This document shows, in pieces, positions 1-10,278 of a stretch of DNA of 64,000 bases. Position 1 is the first letter of the stretch, and each line of letters starts with the position of its first letter. The stretch is from NCBI GenBank assembly GCA_039105265.1, contig JAPFFF010000045.1, positions 620,001-684,000 on the forward strand. The letters are read 5' to 3'. Position numbers and translations under genes: made by a program. Below the pieces are notes generated by a model. It was not told the DNA's origin and did not search any database. It saw only the letters and a program-made list of their open reading frames with translations. The DNA is from Tritrichomonas musculus (Eukaryota > Parabasalia > Tritrichomonadida > Tritrichomonadidae).

Positions 1-1
1 A

Positions 2-1510
2 AGGCAAAAGAAAATTCGTTGCAATTGCTTTAAAAACTGGAAAGTTTTGGTAAAAGTTTCAATACCGCCAAATATCTTATCGATTGATAAAGGAGCATTT
101 TACGAATGCTCTCAATTGACACATGTAACGATACCATCATCATTAAAAGCAATTGAAGAAGAAGCATTTTTTAAATGCTCATCATTGGTTGAAGTAACAT
201 TGCATGAAAATATAACCAAAATAGGAAAATCTGCTTTTAAGTATTGCAAGTCATTGAAGCAAATAAACATCCCATCTTCAGTAACTGTGATTGGTGCAGA
301 AGCATTTTATGAATGCTCATCTTTGACAGAAGTAATTCTTCCATTTTCACTAAATAAAATTGAATCCGGCGCTTTTCATTTTTGTTCATCGTTGATGAAT
401 GTTTACATCCCTTCATCTGTGACGTCAATCGGAGATGAAGCTTTCATGAATTGTTCAAATTTAATTGAATTAACAATTCCTTCTTCGATAACGAAAATTG
501 GAAACTCAGCATTTAGTGGATGTTCATCACTTACAGAAATGACAATTCCTTCTTCAGTTACATCTATTGAAAAGAATGTTTTAGATGATTGTTCATCATT
601 GGAAACTGTCACAATTCTTTCTCAAGCAACGATTATTGACGATAGAGCTTTCAGTCATTGTTCATCATTGAAATGGATAACAGTACCATCGACAGTGACT
701 TCAATTGGCTGGGGATCTTTTATCAATTGCAAATCATTGATTGAAATTGAAATTCCTTCATCTGTAACGAAAATTGAACAATCTGCTTTCGAGGATTGTA
801 ATTCAATAAAAGAAATCACGATTCCTTCTTCTGTAATTTCAATAGGCAAAAAAAGTTTTAAAGGATGTTCTTCACTATCACAAGTAATTATTTCATCTTC
901 ATTGATAACTTCAATTGAAGAATCGACATTCGAAGGATGCTCTTCGTTAAGCGAAATTATCATTCCTTCTTCTGTAACAACGATTAATAATTCTGCATTT
1001 GAAGGATGTTCATCACTGGCTCAAATAACTATTCCCTCATCTGTTGAGTCAATCAAAGCGAATTGTTTCAACAATTGTTCATCCATAACTCACATTTCAA
1101 TTCCTCCTTTATTGAAAAGAATCGATGATGGCACTTTTTATAAATGTTCATCACTTAAGACAGTTTCAATTCCATCTTCATTGGAATCGATTGGAGAGGC
1201 TGCTTTTTATTTGTGCTCTTCATTGAGTCAAATAGACATTCCAGAATCAGTGACAAAAATCGGCGATTGCGCTTTTTATGGATGTTCGTCACTATCTGAA
1301 ATCGCAATTTCACATCTCAATAAATCAATAGAAGAGTCTGTTTTCAATGGATGCTCATTGCTTTCAAAAATAACAATACCTTCTTCTGTGACAAAAATTG
1401 GAGCCAATGCTTTTAGTCGATGCACACGATTGGAGCATATAATTTTACCTTCTTCAATTGATATAAAAGATATCGGACTCACACCATATGTAAAGGTGGA
1501 AAAAATTTAA
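2..1510 (+). CDS. BspA-like leucine-rich repeat protein (5' end outside window)
   Basis: The frame is open from the first bases of the window to the TAA at 1508-1510 and has no convincing in-frame ATG near the left edge, so the gene starts upstream. It is almost entirely tandem repeats of about 23 residues with the pattern AFxxCSSLxxITIPSSVTxI, roughly 20 copies, which is the Treponema pallidum/BspA type of leucine-rich repeat (LRR_5). In trichomonads this is a very large family, some members being surface proteins implicated in binding host or bacterial surfaces. No C-terminal membrane segment is present: the protein ends in a short polar tail (YVKVEKI). This copy may therefore be soluble or use another anchor. 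Family assignment is firm; ligand and location are unknown. Confidence 0.93.
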   Translation, partial: RQKKIRCNCFKNWKVLVKVSIPPNILSIDKGAFYECSQLTHVTIPSSLKAIEEEAFFKCSSLVEVTLHENITKIGKSAFKYCKSLKQINIPSSVTVIGAEAFYECSSLTEVILPFSLNKIESGAFHFCSSLMNVYIPSSVTSIGDEAFMNCSNLIELTIPSSITKIGNSAFSGCSSLTEMTIPSSVTSIEKNVLDDCSSLETVTILSQATIIDDRAFSHCSSLKWITVPSTVTSIGWGSFINCKSLIEIEIPSSVTKIEQSAFEDCNSIKEITIPSSVISIGKKSFKGCSSLSQVIISSSLITSIEESTFEGCSSLSEIIIPSSVTTINNSAFEGCSSLAQITIPSSVESIKANCFNNCSSITHISIPPLLKRIDDGTFYKCSSLKTVSIPSSLESIGEAAFYLCSSLSQIDIPESVTKIGDCAFYGCSSLSEIAISHLNKSIEESVFNGCSLLSKITIPSSVTKIGANAFSRCTRLEHIILPSSIDIKDIGLTPYVKVEKI

Positions 1511-2384
1511 ATCATATTATTTTTTTTTTAATAAAATGTTAATGATTCTGTATTATTTATTAAAGATAATTGTTTTAGAAGGGTTTTAACTCAGGTATCA
1601 AATCCTCTTTTCCAATAAATACCAGAATTAAAGAGTTGATAATAATATATATTAATTAATAATTGTTCTGATTTTGTAAAAAAAAAAAATTGATATTTAT
1701 GAATATAGGTGTGTTTATTTTTTTTATTTTTGAGAGAAAAGCTGAGTTTTTCTTCATTATGATTATTTTCATGATAATGAAATAGATTTCTATACGATTT
1801 TATATCAGGTAATTTATAAATTGTAATATCAATTGTATATTATATCCACAATATTCTTCCCAATCAAATGGCCAATTTTTGATTATTTATGTTTTTATTT
1901 TCCTTTAAAATTTCTGATATCAGAATTTTTTTTTTGAATAGGAAATGTTTACATGTAATATTTTAAAATTGGCCATAAGAAATGGATTAAAAATAATATA
2001 AACAAATTATCTATCAATTAATAAAGTACATATTATAAATATAGAAAAATCCAACAGAGATTTGCTGAGTGCTGCCCTTTATATTGCTTTGAATATTGTT
2101 TGTAATGAATTCACAAATAAAGTTTAAAATAGTACTAAAATCTTTTTTTTTACATTATTAGTTGAAAAAACAATATATATTCAAAAATACTGCATTTCTC
2201 TTTACGATCATTATTTATTTTTTATTCATAATTTTAATTTTCATCATTTCATTGACTTTCATTTCATTGGATTTTATTTCATTTTTAAAATAACTGATTT
2301 ACATTATGCTGATAAGACATCAGATGTTTCAGAACTAGAACAGAAAAACAGTTCCACAGTAAGGGAATTGTTTTTCTGATTTGC
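1511..2384. other. AT-rich spacer, no gene recognised
   Basis: Homopolymeric and AT-rich sequence with no open frame that resembles a protein. It separates the BspA-like gene from the GH3 remnant. Confidence 0.7.
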
Positions 2385-2820
2385 ATGCAAAAAAAAAGTA
2401 TTCTTCAACTTTCAAATGCTTGCAAAATTGCGTTATTTGGAAATGCTGCAAGAGCTACAGTAAAGGGAGGTACAGGATCTGGATGTGTTAATAGCAGGTT
2501 TGTTGTAAATGTTGAAGATGGATTAGAAAATGCAGGATTCACAATTACGAGCAAACCGTGGTTAGATGAATATGATGCTCAATTAAAACATGCTAAAGAT
2601 GAATTTAACAATAAGTTAAACATGTTAAAGAAAAGTTCCTCTAGTAGCTCTCACCTTGGAATTTCCATTTGTTGAACGAACTTTACCTTTAATCAAGGAT
2701 GAGCATATTTTTAATTACGATACGGATGTTGCTATATATGCCCTTGGAAGAATTTCAGGTGAAGGAACAAGGAGATTACCTTTTCATGGAAGAAGAGTTT
2801 TTTTATCAAAGAATAAAAAT
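2385..2820 (+). pseudogene. GH3 glycosidase (beta-glucosidase-like) remnant, bacterial type
   Basis: Frame 1 (2385-2675) encodes KIALFGNAARATVKGGTGSG followed by VN and a GLENAGFTI...WLDEYD segment. This is the start of the C-terminal (alpha/beta) domain of family 3 glycoside hydrolases, of the kind common in gut Firmicutes. After a frame change near 2650 a second frame gives DTDVAIYALGRISGEG, and after a further shift near 2765 a third gives GDYLFMEEE; both continue the same GH3 domain. The N-terminal catalytic barrel and the rest of the C-terminal domain are missing, so at most about 145 codons of a roughly 700-residue enzyme remain, with at least two frameshifts. It is inferred to be a dead gene acquired from bacteria. 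Confidence 0.75.
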
Positions 2821-3020
2821 TTTAATATCTTATTTTTTGTTTATTTTTTTATTTTTAAAAGGCATTAAGTTAATGTTATTATCAAATTATGTAAATCAAT
2901 TGCTTTCATCAATCTTTCAGGTGATAACTGAAATATTTTTAATTATGAATATTTAATTCTAAAATAATTTATTTAATAATAAAACCAAGATTCTTTTTTT
3001 GTCCAAACTTTGTAATTGCT

Positions 3021-3962
3021 TCATCTCCATGTTGAAACTTTTCCAATGTGCTGGAACACGCCATAACAGTTGCCTGGACCTTTTGTGCAATTATCAATTA
3101 AATCAACAAATCCGAAAAAATGTCCAAGTTTGTTCACAACTCTAGACAAACAAATTTCAAACATGTTATTGTGTTCAACACCATCTTTATAGAATTCTTT
3201 AATATTCGCCATTCTGTAAATCGCAGCTCCATTTGTGTATGAGAAGGCGCCTCTGTCCAATCCATAATAAACTTTGAATGATTCCTCACCAACTTTCACG
3301 ACGATGGTTTTTTCATCTTTAGATCTTGGCTCTGTTTCCTTGTAAACAATTCCATAAAGTTGGTGAGGTGAAGCATTCAAAAGTTCTATCGTTTTTTGAA
3401 GAAAACCGATTCTTGCATTTGGATGCAATTTCCAGTCATCTTCCAAAGGCATGAAGAAATCATTCTTAGAACACAGACTGAGTGCAAGCTGATTTGATGT
3501 TGAAATACCTTCAACTTGGCGGTTATCGGTTGGTGAAGAGAGAAAAATTTTTCTATCAAAATGAAATCTACGACTTAATTCAATGTTTAATTGGCCTTGA
3601 TGAAAACTGGCAGTGTCAACCCAAACTAGGTTGTAATTCAAATTCGGTTCATACTTTTGAATGTATTTAAAAAGTGTTTCTAATACTTCAATTAAATAAT
3701 TTGTTCGATTAGTTGAAATTACAGCAATACAAAGTCCTCCTTTTCGAAAACCATTCGGAATATGGAAATTTTCGTCAAGCGAAAATGTTAATGGCAAATT
3801 CAAATTAAAAGATTGTGATTTTGTATTTTTTGATATTATATTGAAATTGTTTTGCTTCGAATCTGTATTTAAAAGAAAACCACAAAAAACAAACAAGTAA
3901 AAAGATAAAATAGAAAAGAAAAAAACCTTGCGGAATACTGTTACATCACAATCAATGCTCAT
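3021..3962 (-). CDS. Type II membrane glycosyltransferase-like protein
   Basis: 313 residues starting at an ATG. One hydrophobic segment at about residues 10-32, preceded by a short charged N-terminus, predicts a type II membrane protein of the Golgi or ER. The lumenal part has a GT-A-like layout: a beta strand CIAVISTNR near residue 77, then NYLIEVLETLFKYI, VWVDTAS, and an acidic PLEDDW motif near residue 172 in the place of the metal-binding DxD of inverting glycosyltransferases. The C-terminal part is Cys-containing (DNCTKGPGNCYG). It is distantly similar to GT2/GT54-like enzymes; donor and acceptor cannot be told. The gene stands alone, facing the decayed GH3 copy. Confidence 0.7.
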   Translation of the reverse strand: MSIDCDVTVFRKVFFFSILSFYLFVFCGFLLNTDSKQNNFNIISKNTKSQSFNLNLPLTFSLDENFHIPNGFRKGGLCIAVISTNRTNYLIEVLETLFKYIQKYEPNLNYNLVWVDTASFHQGQLNIELSRRFHFDRKIFLSSPTDNRQVEGISTSNQLALSLCSKNDFFMPLEDDWKLHPNARIGFLQKTIELLNASPHQLYGIVYKETEPRSKDEKTIVVKVGEESFKVYYGLDRGAFSYTNGAAIYRMANIKEFYKDGVEHNNMFEICLSRVVNKLGHFFGFVDLIDNCTKGPGNCYGVFQHIGKVSTWR

Positions 3963-4151
3963 CTTTTTTTGATAAAATTTTTATATAGTTTACAAATTGT
4001 AAAATATTCAATTTTTACAAAGTAATAATCATTCCCTATATTTAAAAATATTTTTTCAATTAATTTGTAGTATATGCTAATTAAGTACACAATAAACAAG
4101 ATGTTCAAACAATGAGAAAAGAAATTCCAACATCTATTGATTTAACAACCA

Positions 4152-4388
4152 ATGGAAGAACAAGAAGCAGCAAACTTAGAATATTTAGCAAATGAAGCTC
4201 AGAGTATCGCTAGACAAATGAAAGAATTACAAGAAATTAAATAGAAAGTTTATTCAGAATTTCAATCTCAAAGACCAAAAATCGTAAAAATTGATACAAT
4301 GGTATCCAAATCAGTTACAAATATGGAAAAGGCAAATGGTCAACTGAAAAAAGCAGAGAAGAATCAAAAATCATGCAATATTAGATAA
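4152..4388 (+). pseudogene. SNARE (syntaxin-like) motif remnant
   Basis: The frame from the ATG at 4152 encodes EEQEAANLEYLANEAQSIA, meets a TAG at about 4242-4244, and continues in the same frame as VYSEFQSQRPKIVKIDTMV and then SVTNMEKANGQLKKAEKNQ before a TAA at 4386-4388. Heptad hydrophobics and the ending ANGQLKKAEKNQKS match the end of a Q-SNARE helix just before the membrane anchor. The anchor and the N-terminal regulatory helices are missing and the in-frame stop lies mid-helix. It is read as a truncated, dead syntaxin-like copy; it could instead be a minor coiled-coil fragment. Confidence 0.5.
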
Positions 4389-4817
4389 TTTAAATTTTCA
4401 AAATAAATTGTTTATATAAAATTGTATTTAATAATTATATTATCTATTAAATGTGTAATTTTTCTTCTTTCGCTATCAATTGAGTCATTCTTAAAAAATG
4501 TAATTTATTAAATCAATTTTTCTTTAATATATCCTTTCTAATATATATAAAATTTATTATGTTATTTAATTAAAAATATATTAATAAAAATATTTAAATT
4601 TATAAATGTTAAACAAAAGATAAATATGAATTGATAAATTTTATATTCGCGAAATATTGATAAGAACCAATTCAAAATTGTACTTAAATGTGCATAGAAT
4701 TTCTAAAACCAAAATTTACCTCAGTCAATTTATTGAGAATAGCAATCAACAATTTATTTCAAAATTTGATCGCTCTTTAATTCATATAAAACCATTCATT
4801 TCAAGATCATTTCATAA
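4389..4817. other. AT-rich spacer with probable initiator for the phosphatase gene
   Basis: No gene is seen. TCATTT at 4807-4812 lies 6-11 bases before the ATG at 4818 and fits the trichomonad initiator consensus TCAYTW. Nothing else stands out. Confidence 0.5.
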
Positions 4818-6197
4818 ATGTTCATGGAGAAAAAGGCATCTTACATACTTTCAACCTACTCATTCATATCAACCCATTCAACAGAAGATCTTTTAGATGT
4901 TGGATATCAAATACGAAATGGAAATCCAATTCCATCTTTTGATGAAAATTTATTAATAGATTTATGCAGCGAAACGCAACAAGTTTTTGAAAAAGAAGAC
5001 AATATTCTAGAAATAGAAGGAGATTTTATAGTTGTTGGCGATATTCATGGAAGTTTACATGATTTATTAAGAATTTTGAAGTTTATTATAGAAAGCAAAT
5101 CAAAAGCTCTGTTTCTTGGCGATTATATTGATCGAGGAAACTTTTCATTGGAGTGCATTACTTTATTATTTGCATTAAAAGTAATGTATCCTGAAACAGT
5201 GTATCTTTTGCGAGGAAACCATGAATTTGATTCAATATGCAGACAATATGGATTTAAGAATGAAATATTAAATTACAACAATCCATATAAATTTGAAGAT
5301 AATTTATTAGGTGATTGTTATTCATCTGAAAAGAATAATGATTGTTATGAGTATACAGAATCCCTTTATAAAGCATTTATTCAAGCTTTCGCTTATTTAC
5401 CAATTGGTGCAATTGTAAATAAAACAACATTTTGCGTCCATGGCGGTTTAAGCCCAAAATTAGACCTTATCGATGATATTAATAAAAAAATTAAGCGTCC
5501 TATTTATAGTTTTGAAGAAAATGATCTACTTGCAGACCTTCTTTGGAGTGATCCTTCATCACGTACAAATTATTCATTTGATGAAAACCCTAGAGGTTAT
5601 GGATATTTGTTCAATGGCGATGCAGTAAATAATTTCCTCAAAGCTAATTCTCTGAATCAAATAATTCGCGCCCATCAATGCGTTCTTAAAGGATTTCAAT
5701 CAAATTTTTGTGAAAAATGCGTTACAGTTTTTTCTGTCTCCTCATATGGTAGTTTTATGGGTAATAGCTCAGCTATCATTCAGCTTTTCCAAGAAGGCGA
5801 TAGTATTAAGGCTTCAGCATTTGCACCCCTTCGTCAGCTCCTAAAAAGCGAAGCATTTTATTACAAGGTTCAAATGTTAGATCAAAATAAGATTAACAAT
5901 CGTGTTTGCATTTCATTATTACGTCCACAAGTGATGAAATGTAATCAAGCATCACGAATGATACCTAATAAAAACAATAAACCAATTAAAATGAACAAAG
6001 GAATCAAAACAAATTATTCAAATTTAATTGCTTCACCTTTAGCAAGACCAAAATTTGTTACAAATGGGAGAAAATCACATCAATACTTAAAAAATTCAGC
6101 ATTAATCAAATCATCTTCATCCAACAATTATAATGCCCAAGTGATCATAAATGATGAGAATAATCTAAAATATAACATGATCGACACTTTACAATAG
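4818..6197 (+). CDS. PPP-family serine/threonine protein phosphatase
   Basis: 459 residues. All the metal-site signatures of the PPP family are present: GDIHG near residue 74, GDYIDRG near 101, GNHE near 133, HGG near 208 and RAHQ near 284. The catalytic core therefore looks active, and it is PP1/PP2A/calcineurin-like in length (about residues 45-345). The tail beyond residue 345 is basic and rich in Asn and Ser (MIPNKNNKPIKMNKGIKTN), is not part of the core, and may be a docking region. The start is the first ATG after an initiator-like TCATTT; a second ATG lies two codons later. It should dephosphorylate Ser/Thr in proteins; the exact subtype cannot be told. Confidence 0.92.
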   Translation: MFMEKKASYILSTYSFISTHSTEDLLDVGYQIRNGNPIPSFDENLLIDLCSETQQVFEKEDNILEIEGDFIVVGDIHGSLHDLLRILKFIIESKSKALFLGDYIDRGNFSLECITLLFALKVMYPETVYLLRGNHEFDSICRQYGFKNEILNYNNPYKFEDNLLGDCYSSEKNNDCYEYTESLYKAFIQAFAYLPIGAIVNKTTFCVHGGLSPKLDLIDDINKKIKRPIYSFEENDLLADLLWSDPSSRTNYSFDENPRGYGYLFNGDAVNNFLKANSLNQIIRAHQCVLKGFQSNFCEKCVTVFSVSSYGSFMGNSSAIIQLFQEGDSIKASAFAPLRQLLKSEAFYYKVQMLDQNKINNRVCISLLRPQVMKCNQASRMIPNKNNKPIKMNKGIKTNYSNLIASPLARPKFVTNGRKSHQYLKNSALIKSSSSNNYNAQVIINDENNLKYNMIDTLQ

Positions 6198-6833
6198 AAA
6201 TAAGGTTTTCTTTTTTATTTGTATTATCCATGTTTGTATTATAAAGTATTATATTTTATATTTGATATTCTTTTTTTCTTTTATACCCAAATCAAATGAA
6301 ATAACATACATATTTTTATCTAATAATTGTCAAACATACTTTTTAACATTTTTTTCAACTGAGCCACAAAGTGTTGATAAAAAAATTTTTGACAAAACGT
6401 TATTTTTTGTCACTTTTTTAGACAGAAAATCGTTATTTACGTCTTTATTTGGTCGGAAAATACTCAAAATTTGAAAGAGCAGTCCACTAACAAAAATGAT
6501 GGATAGTTTTTTCTTTAGTTAATAAATCAAGACTGATTCTAAAGCTTGAAACAACAATGTAGAACAGAAATTCTAAACTATTTTAAATAAAATCAAGACT
6601 TGTTGGAAGATAGATGTGAAAACATTGAAGCTGTTTTATAATAATGTAATGTGAATTTGATCTTGATTTTTCAAAAGATAATCCATCTATGTAAACTATG
6701 TTTTTTAATTATTACCTTATTCACAAAAAAATTGAGAGTTTTTAATTCAAATTTTCTATGATTTTTTTTTTAAAAATACCATAATTTTCAATTTTGAGAA
6801 AATGAAAATATGAAAAAGTTATTTATTCAGGAA

Positions 6834-6930
6834 AATACATTCATCTAAATAGCTTTGGGAGCCTTTGAGGGCTAATCCCAATTGGTTAAGGTAATAGCGG
6901 GAGCCTCAACCTGAGATGAATGAAAGTATT
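6834..6930. repeat. Nested inverted repeat, GC-richer island (possible structured RNA or small fold-back element)
   Basis: CATTCATCT at 6838-6846 pairs perfectly with AGATGAATG at 6914-6922, and the flanking AATA/GTATT bases extend the match with a small bulge. Inside are further pairs: GAGG with CCTC, GCTA with TAGC, and the palindrome CCAATTGG. GGGAGCC occurs twice. The stretch is much richer in G and C than its surroundings. No tRNA B box or known RNA signature is seen. Confidence 0.4.
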
Positions 6931-7140
6931 CCTTTATAGCATAAAAAAAAATTATTTAGCTTTATTTAAATTTGAGAGGACGATAAGAAGGGACAAATTA
7001 AAAAAACTTAGTTTATTATGATGAAAAAATAAATAAATTCTGGCATCAAGGAAAAAACGTTGACCAAAATTTTGAAAGCAATAAATATCAAAAATTTTCT
7101 CATTCAAATCAAAACAAATATCAATTCAAAATTTGAGGGG

Positions 7141-7262
7141 CTGTCCACAATTGAATTGGCTGTCCAAATATGGACAGATTTGGACTATGGACAGCTGGTG
7201 TAAAAAAATACGTTGCATTTTGGACAGTCTCCTTTGAAAAAGTTGTGGACAGTCAACCCTAG
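7141..7262. repeat. Cluster of GGACAG/CTGTCC words
   Basis: The hexamer GGACAG or its complement CTGTCC occurs six times in about 110 bases, in both orientations, in an otherwise AT-rich spacer. It could be a binding-site cluster or debris of a fold-back element. Confidence 0.4.
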
Positions 7263-8532
7263 TTATAAAATTGCAAAAATTTAAACACAACATAACAATT
7301 ATATAATCAATTTTAAAAAATTTACATAATCAAGCATATAAAAATAAAATTTATAATCTAATGATTTTAAAATATGAAGTTCATTTTTCGAAAAGCTGCC
7401 CCAAAAAAAATATATCAGATCACTTAAAAAAAAAACATCACTTTGTTTGATGACAAATGAATTACAAGAACAATTAAATAAAATGAAATGCATCCAAAAT
7501 GCACTTCTTGATTTTTTAGATTATGATAATAACGTAGAGGAAAGTTATGCACAGTTTATATCTTTATTAGAAAGTTATCAAATTCTTGATGTTTTTCGAT
7601 CGAAAAACATTTTCAATACTTCTTAATTTATTATCTCAAATATCAATTGATCATCATCGTACAAATAATCTTTTCAATAAAATTGAGAAAATCATTTCAT
7701 TTATTAAAGATGAAATTAAAAATTATTTTTCAAATGAAGAATTATATAGAATATTTAAAAAAAGCAAAAGAATCCTTTTATATCTTATAGAAGAACATAT
7801 CATTATTATTAATGAAAACATCTCAAACAAAATGAGATATTATTTTCCATTAAATAATCGAGGTGCATATTTATATATTGGATATCATCAATATTTTTAT
7901 CCAGAAATTAGTTCATTCTTTGAAAAAGATAAATATTATTCTTTTAATTCAAATGATTCAGAAGATATATACAAAGAAAAAAGACAAAACGGTGAAAGTG
8001 ATAATTATATATGTGAATTAATTCGAAAAGATTCAATTGATGAATTCATAACATTTGTTAATAAAACGAATTTAGATATAACACAAGGTTTTAGATATAT
8101 GGATCTTTCAATTTATGAAACAAATTGACTTTTAATGACATTACCTCTTAGTTTTATTGAATATGCAGCTTTTTTTGGATCAATTCAAATATTTAAATAT
8201 TTATATAAAAATGGAGTTGAATTGAAATCAAAAATATGGAAATATGCAGTTCATGGGAATGATCCAGAAATAATTCATATTCTTGAAGAAAATCATTTAT
8301 TTCCTGATGATGAATCTTTTATTGAATCTATTAAATGTCATCATATTCATATCACTAATTATATGATTGAAAACTATTCAAAAAAGCTCTCAATTTCGAA
8401 ATGTTTAAGATATTATAATTTCATGTTAATTGATGATTGTGATTTAAATGAATCGTTCTTTTATGACTTTTGTAAATATAATTATGCACCATTTCTTGAA
8501 ATATTGTTGAAAAACTATCAAATTGATATAAA

Positions 8533-8542
8533 TCAGAAAACA
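8533..8542. repeat. Left target-site duplication of the MULE-like insert
   Basis: TCAGAAAACA, repeated exactly at 9194-9203. It lies inside the ankyrin coding frame (codons for QKT). Confidence 0.85.
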
Positions 8543-9193
8543 AACGTGATAAAACGCAAAAGTTTCAAAAAAACGTATTTTAAATAATTCAGCTATTTTT
8601 ATACAAATATGCTATTTATATGAATTACAAATTTGTTATTATATAAATGTGATATTTTTAATATTATATTTAAGATAAAAATCTACTTTTTAAAATTTTT
8701 TTGTAAGATAATGGTATTTTTAAAATGATCGTTATGCTCTCAATTTTATTTTCTTTATTCGCCTTCGATACTTAATCATTTTATGGTGCTTTAATTTATT
8801 CATAGGAGATAAAACAAATATGTGAAAATCTGACCAATTGACACATAAGATCTTGGATGATTATTTTCTATGAATTTCATAACTTTTTGAATGCTTTCAT
8901 TGAATTGCATTAATTTTTTTAAACATTTTGAAATTAACATTTATTGATTATAAATTAAATAAAATAATTATTCATATATTACTTATTAGTTAAAACTCTT
9001 TATTTTTGTTTTTCATTAATTTTTATTTGAGAAAAATGTAGATAATGTCTAAAAATGCAATGTTTAGCAATTATCTTTGGAACATATGCTAAAAATTTTA
9101 ATTTTTTTACTGTATTAATTTTTATATATGATGTGTAATAACATATATAACTCGCTAACATTTTTGAAGAAAATAGTTTGGTTTTATTACGTT
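8543..9193. mobile_element. 651-bp non-autonomous MULE-like DNA element
   Basis: The termini are inverted: AACGTGATAAAAC at the left and GTTTTATTACGTT at the right, 12 of 13 positions matching. The 10-mer TCAGAAAACA flanks both sides (8533-8542 and 9194-9203). A 9-11 bp target duplication is typical of Mutator-like elements, which are known in trichomonads. Leaving out the element plus one duplication makes the host ankyrin frame continuous, an independent sign that the boundaries are right. It encodes no transposase, so it must have moved with an enzyme from elsewhere. Confidence 0.85.
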
Positions 9194-9203
9194 TCAGAAA
9201 ACA
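9194..9203. repeat. Right target-site duplication of the MULE-like insert
   Basis: TCAGAAAACA, an exact copy of 8533-8542. The ankyrin frame resumes directly after it. Confidence 0.85.
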
Positions 9204-10278
9204 CTTAAAAACAAACAAATTCATCATTTTTATGACTGTAAACATAAACAGATATATAGAAAAAAGAATGAAAAATCATCTTTGATTGTTTCCATTGAAA
9301 AGAGAAATATTGATATCATTCGAGTTTTATTACAAAACGAGAATATTGATGTCAATTCTAAAAGAATCTCATATGTTGTCAATGATGATTCAGTTGATAT
9401 AAAACCTCTTCCTTTAGTAATCGAAACGAAAACAGCTTTGCAAATTGCAATTGATAAAAATGATCCATATATTGTTAATTTATTACTTTCAAATAAAAAA
9501 ATTGATGTTAATATGAAAAGCAAATATTATATTGAAGAGCTGGAAAATTCGTATGAAGAGAAATCGGCATTATTTTATGCGATTGAAAAAAAAAATATTG
9601 AAATAATTCAACTTTTATTATCACATGAAAACATTGATGTAAATAATGAAAATAACTTTTGTTTGTATTTTAATAAAAGATGTGAAGAATTCAAATGGTG
9701 TTGGTGGATTTCGAAATTGAAAAATGAATGGACGCATTGGGATGATGAAGAAGAACTTGATTCATGTTTCACTGAAGAAGAAGATTTAATATATGAAATG
9801 ATAGAAAATCATATGAAAACACCAATACATCTTGCTGTTGAACAAAATAACATTGAAGTTGTTAAACTCTTAATTTCTTCAAATAATTTAGATATCAATA
9901 AGAAAAAAAAAGATTTTTCAATAATTAAACCTGATCAAAAAAAGAAAAGGCATGCCTATTTATATAAACATTCTCAAGATAATGAAAAAACAGCTTTTTT
10001 TACAGCAGTCAAAAAAAAATTATACAGAAATGGTTGAACTTTTGTTAACAGTACAAAATATTGATATAAATAGTAAATGTAAAGTTAGAAAAGATAATGA
10101 AATAACAGCATTACACCGTGCAGTTAAAAATCATAATAAAAAAATCATTGAATTGTTAATGAAAGATAAAAGAGTTGATTACGATTCAATTGACACGAAA
10201 GGAAGGCATCCAATTGAATATACAAAAAATGAGGAAATCAAAGAATTTATCAAATCATTAGAATTGCCAAATACGTAA

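Larger units (their letters stand above)
6198..7449. other. Intergenic region with a structured island and a short-motif cluster
   Basis: No protein gene is recognised. Two local structures are listed separately: a nested inverted repeat at 6834-6930 and a cluster of GGACAG/CTGTCC words at 7141-7262. TCACTTT about 10 bases before the ATG at 7450 looks like the initiator of the decayed ankyrin gene. Confidence 0.5.
7450..10278 (+). pseudogene. DUF3447/ankyrin-repeat protein, broken and interrupted by a DNA element
   Basis: The ATG at 7450 opens a helical N-terminus (ELQEQLNKMKCIQ...YQILDV) that shifts frame near 7590 into RKTFSILLNLLSQISIDHHR, the characteristic N-terminal region of trichomonad DUF3447/ankyrin proteins. 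Further damage: an in-frame TGA at 8126-8128, a 651-bp insertion with target duplication (8543-9203), and a frameshift in an A-run near 10010-10018. Downstream frames carry ankyrin repeats (SLIVSIEKRNIDIIRVLL; TPIHLAVEQNNIEVVKLL; TALHRAVKNHNKKIIELL) up to the TAA at 10276-10278. Intact relatives are probable cytosolic scaffold proteins of unknown partner. Apart from these lesions the codons read well, so decay seems moderately recent. Confidence 0.88.

Noticed and set aside
237-1482. Antisense open frames under the BspA-like repeats
   Set aside because: They mirror the repeat array on the other strand; periodic codon use of the plus-strand LRR keeps the antisense open.
4657-4896. Separate upstream gene before the phosphatase
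   Set aside because: No ATG start and overlaps the phosphatase start in another frame; no recognisable protein.
6838-6922. tRNA or tRNA-derived element
   Set aside because: Only a vague A-box-like stretch; no acceptor pairing, anticodon arm or B box.
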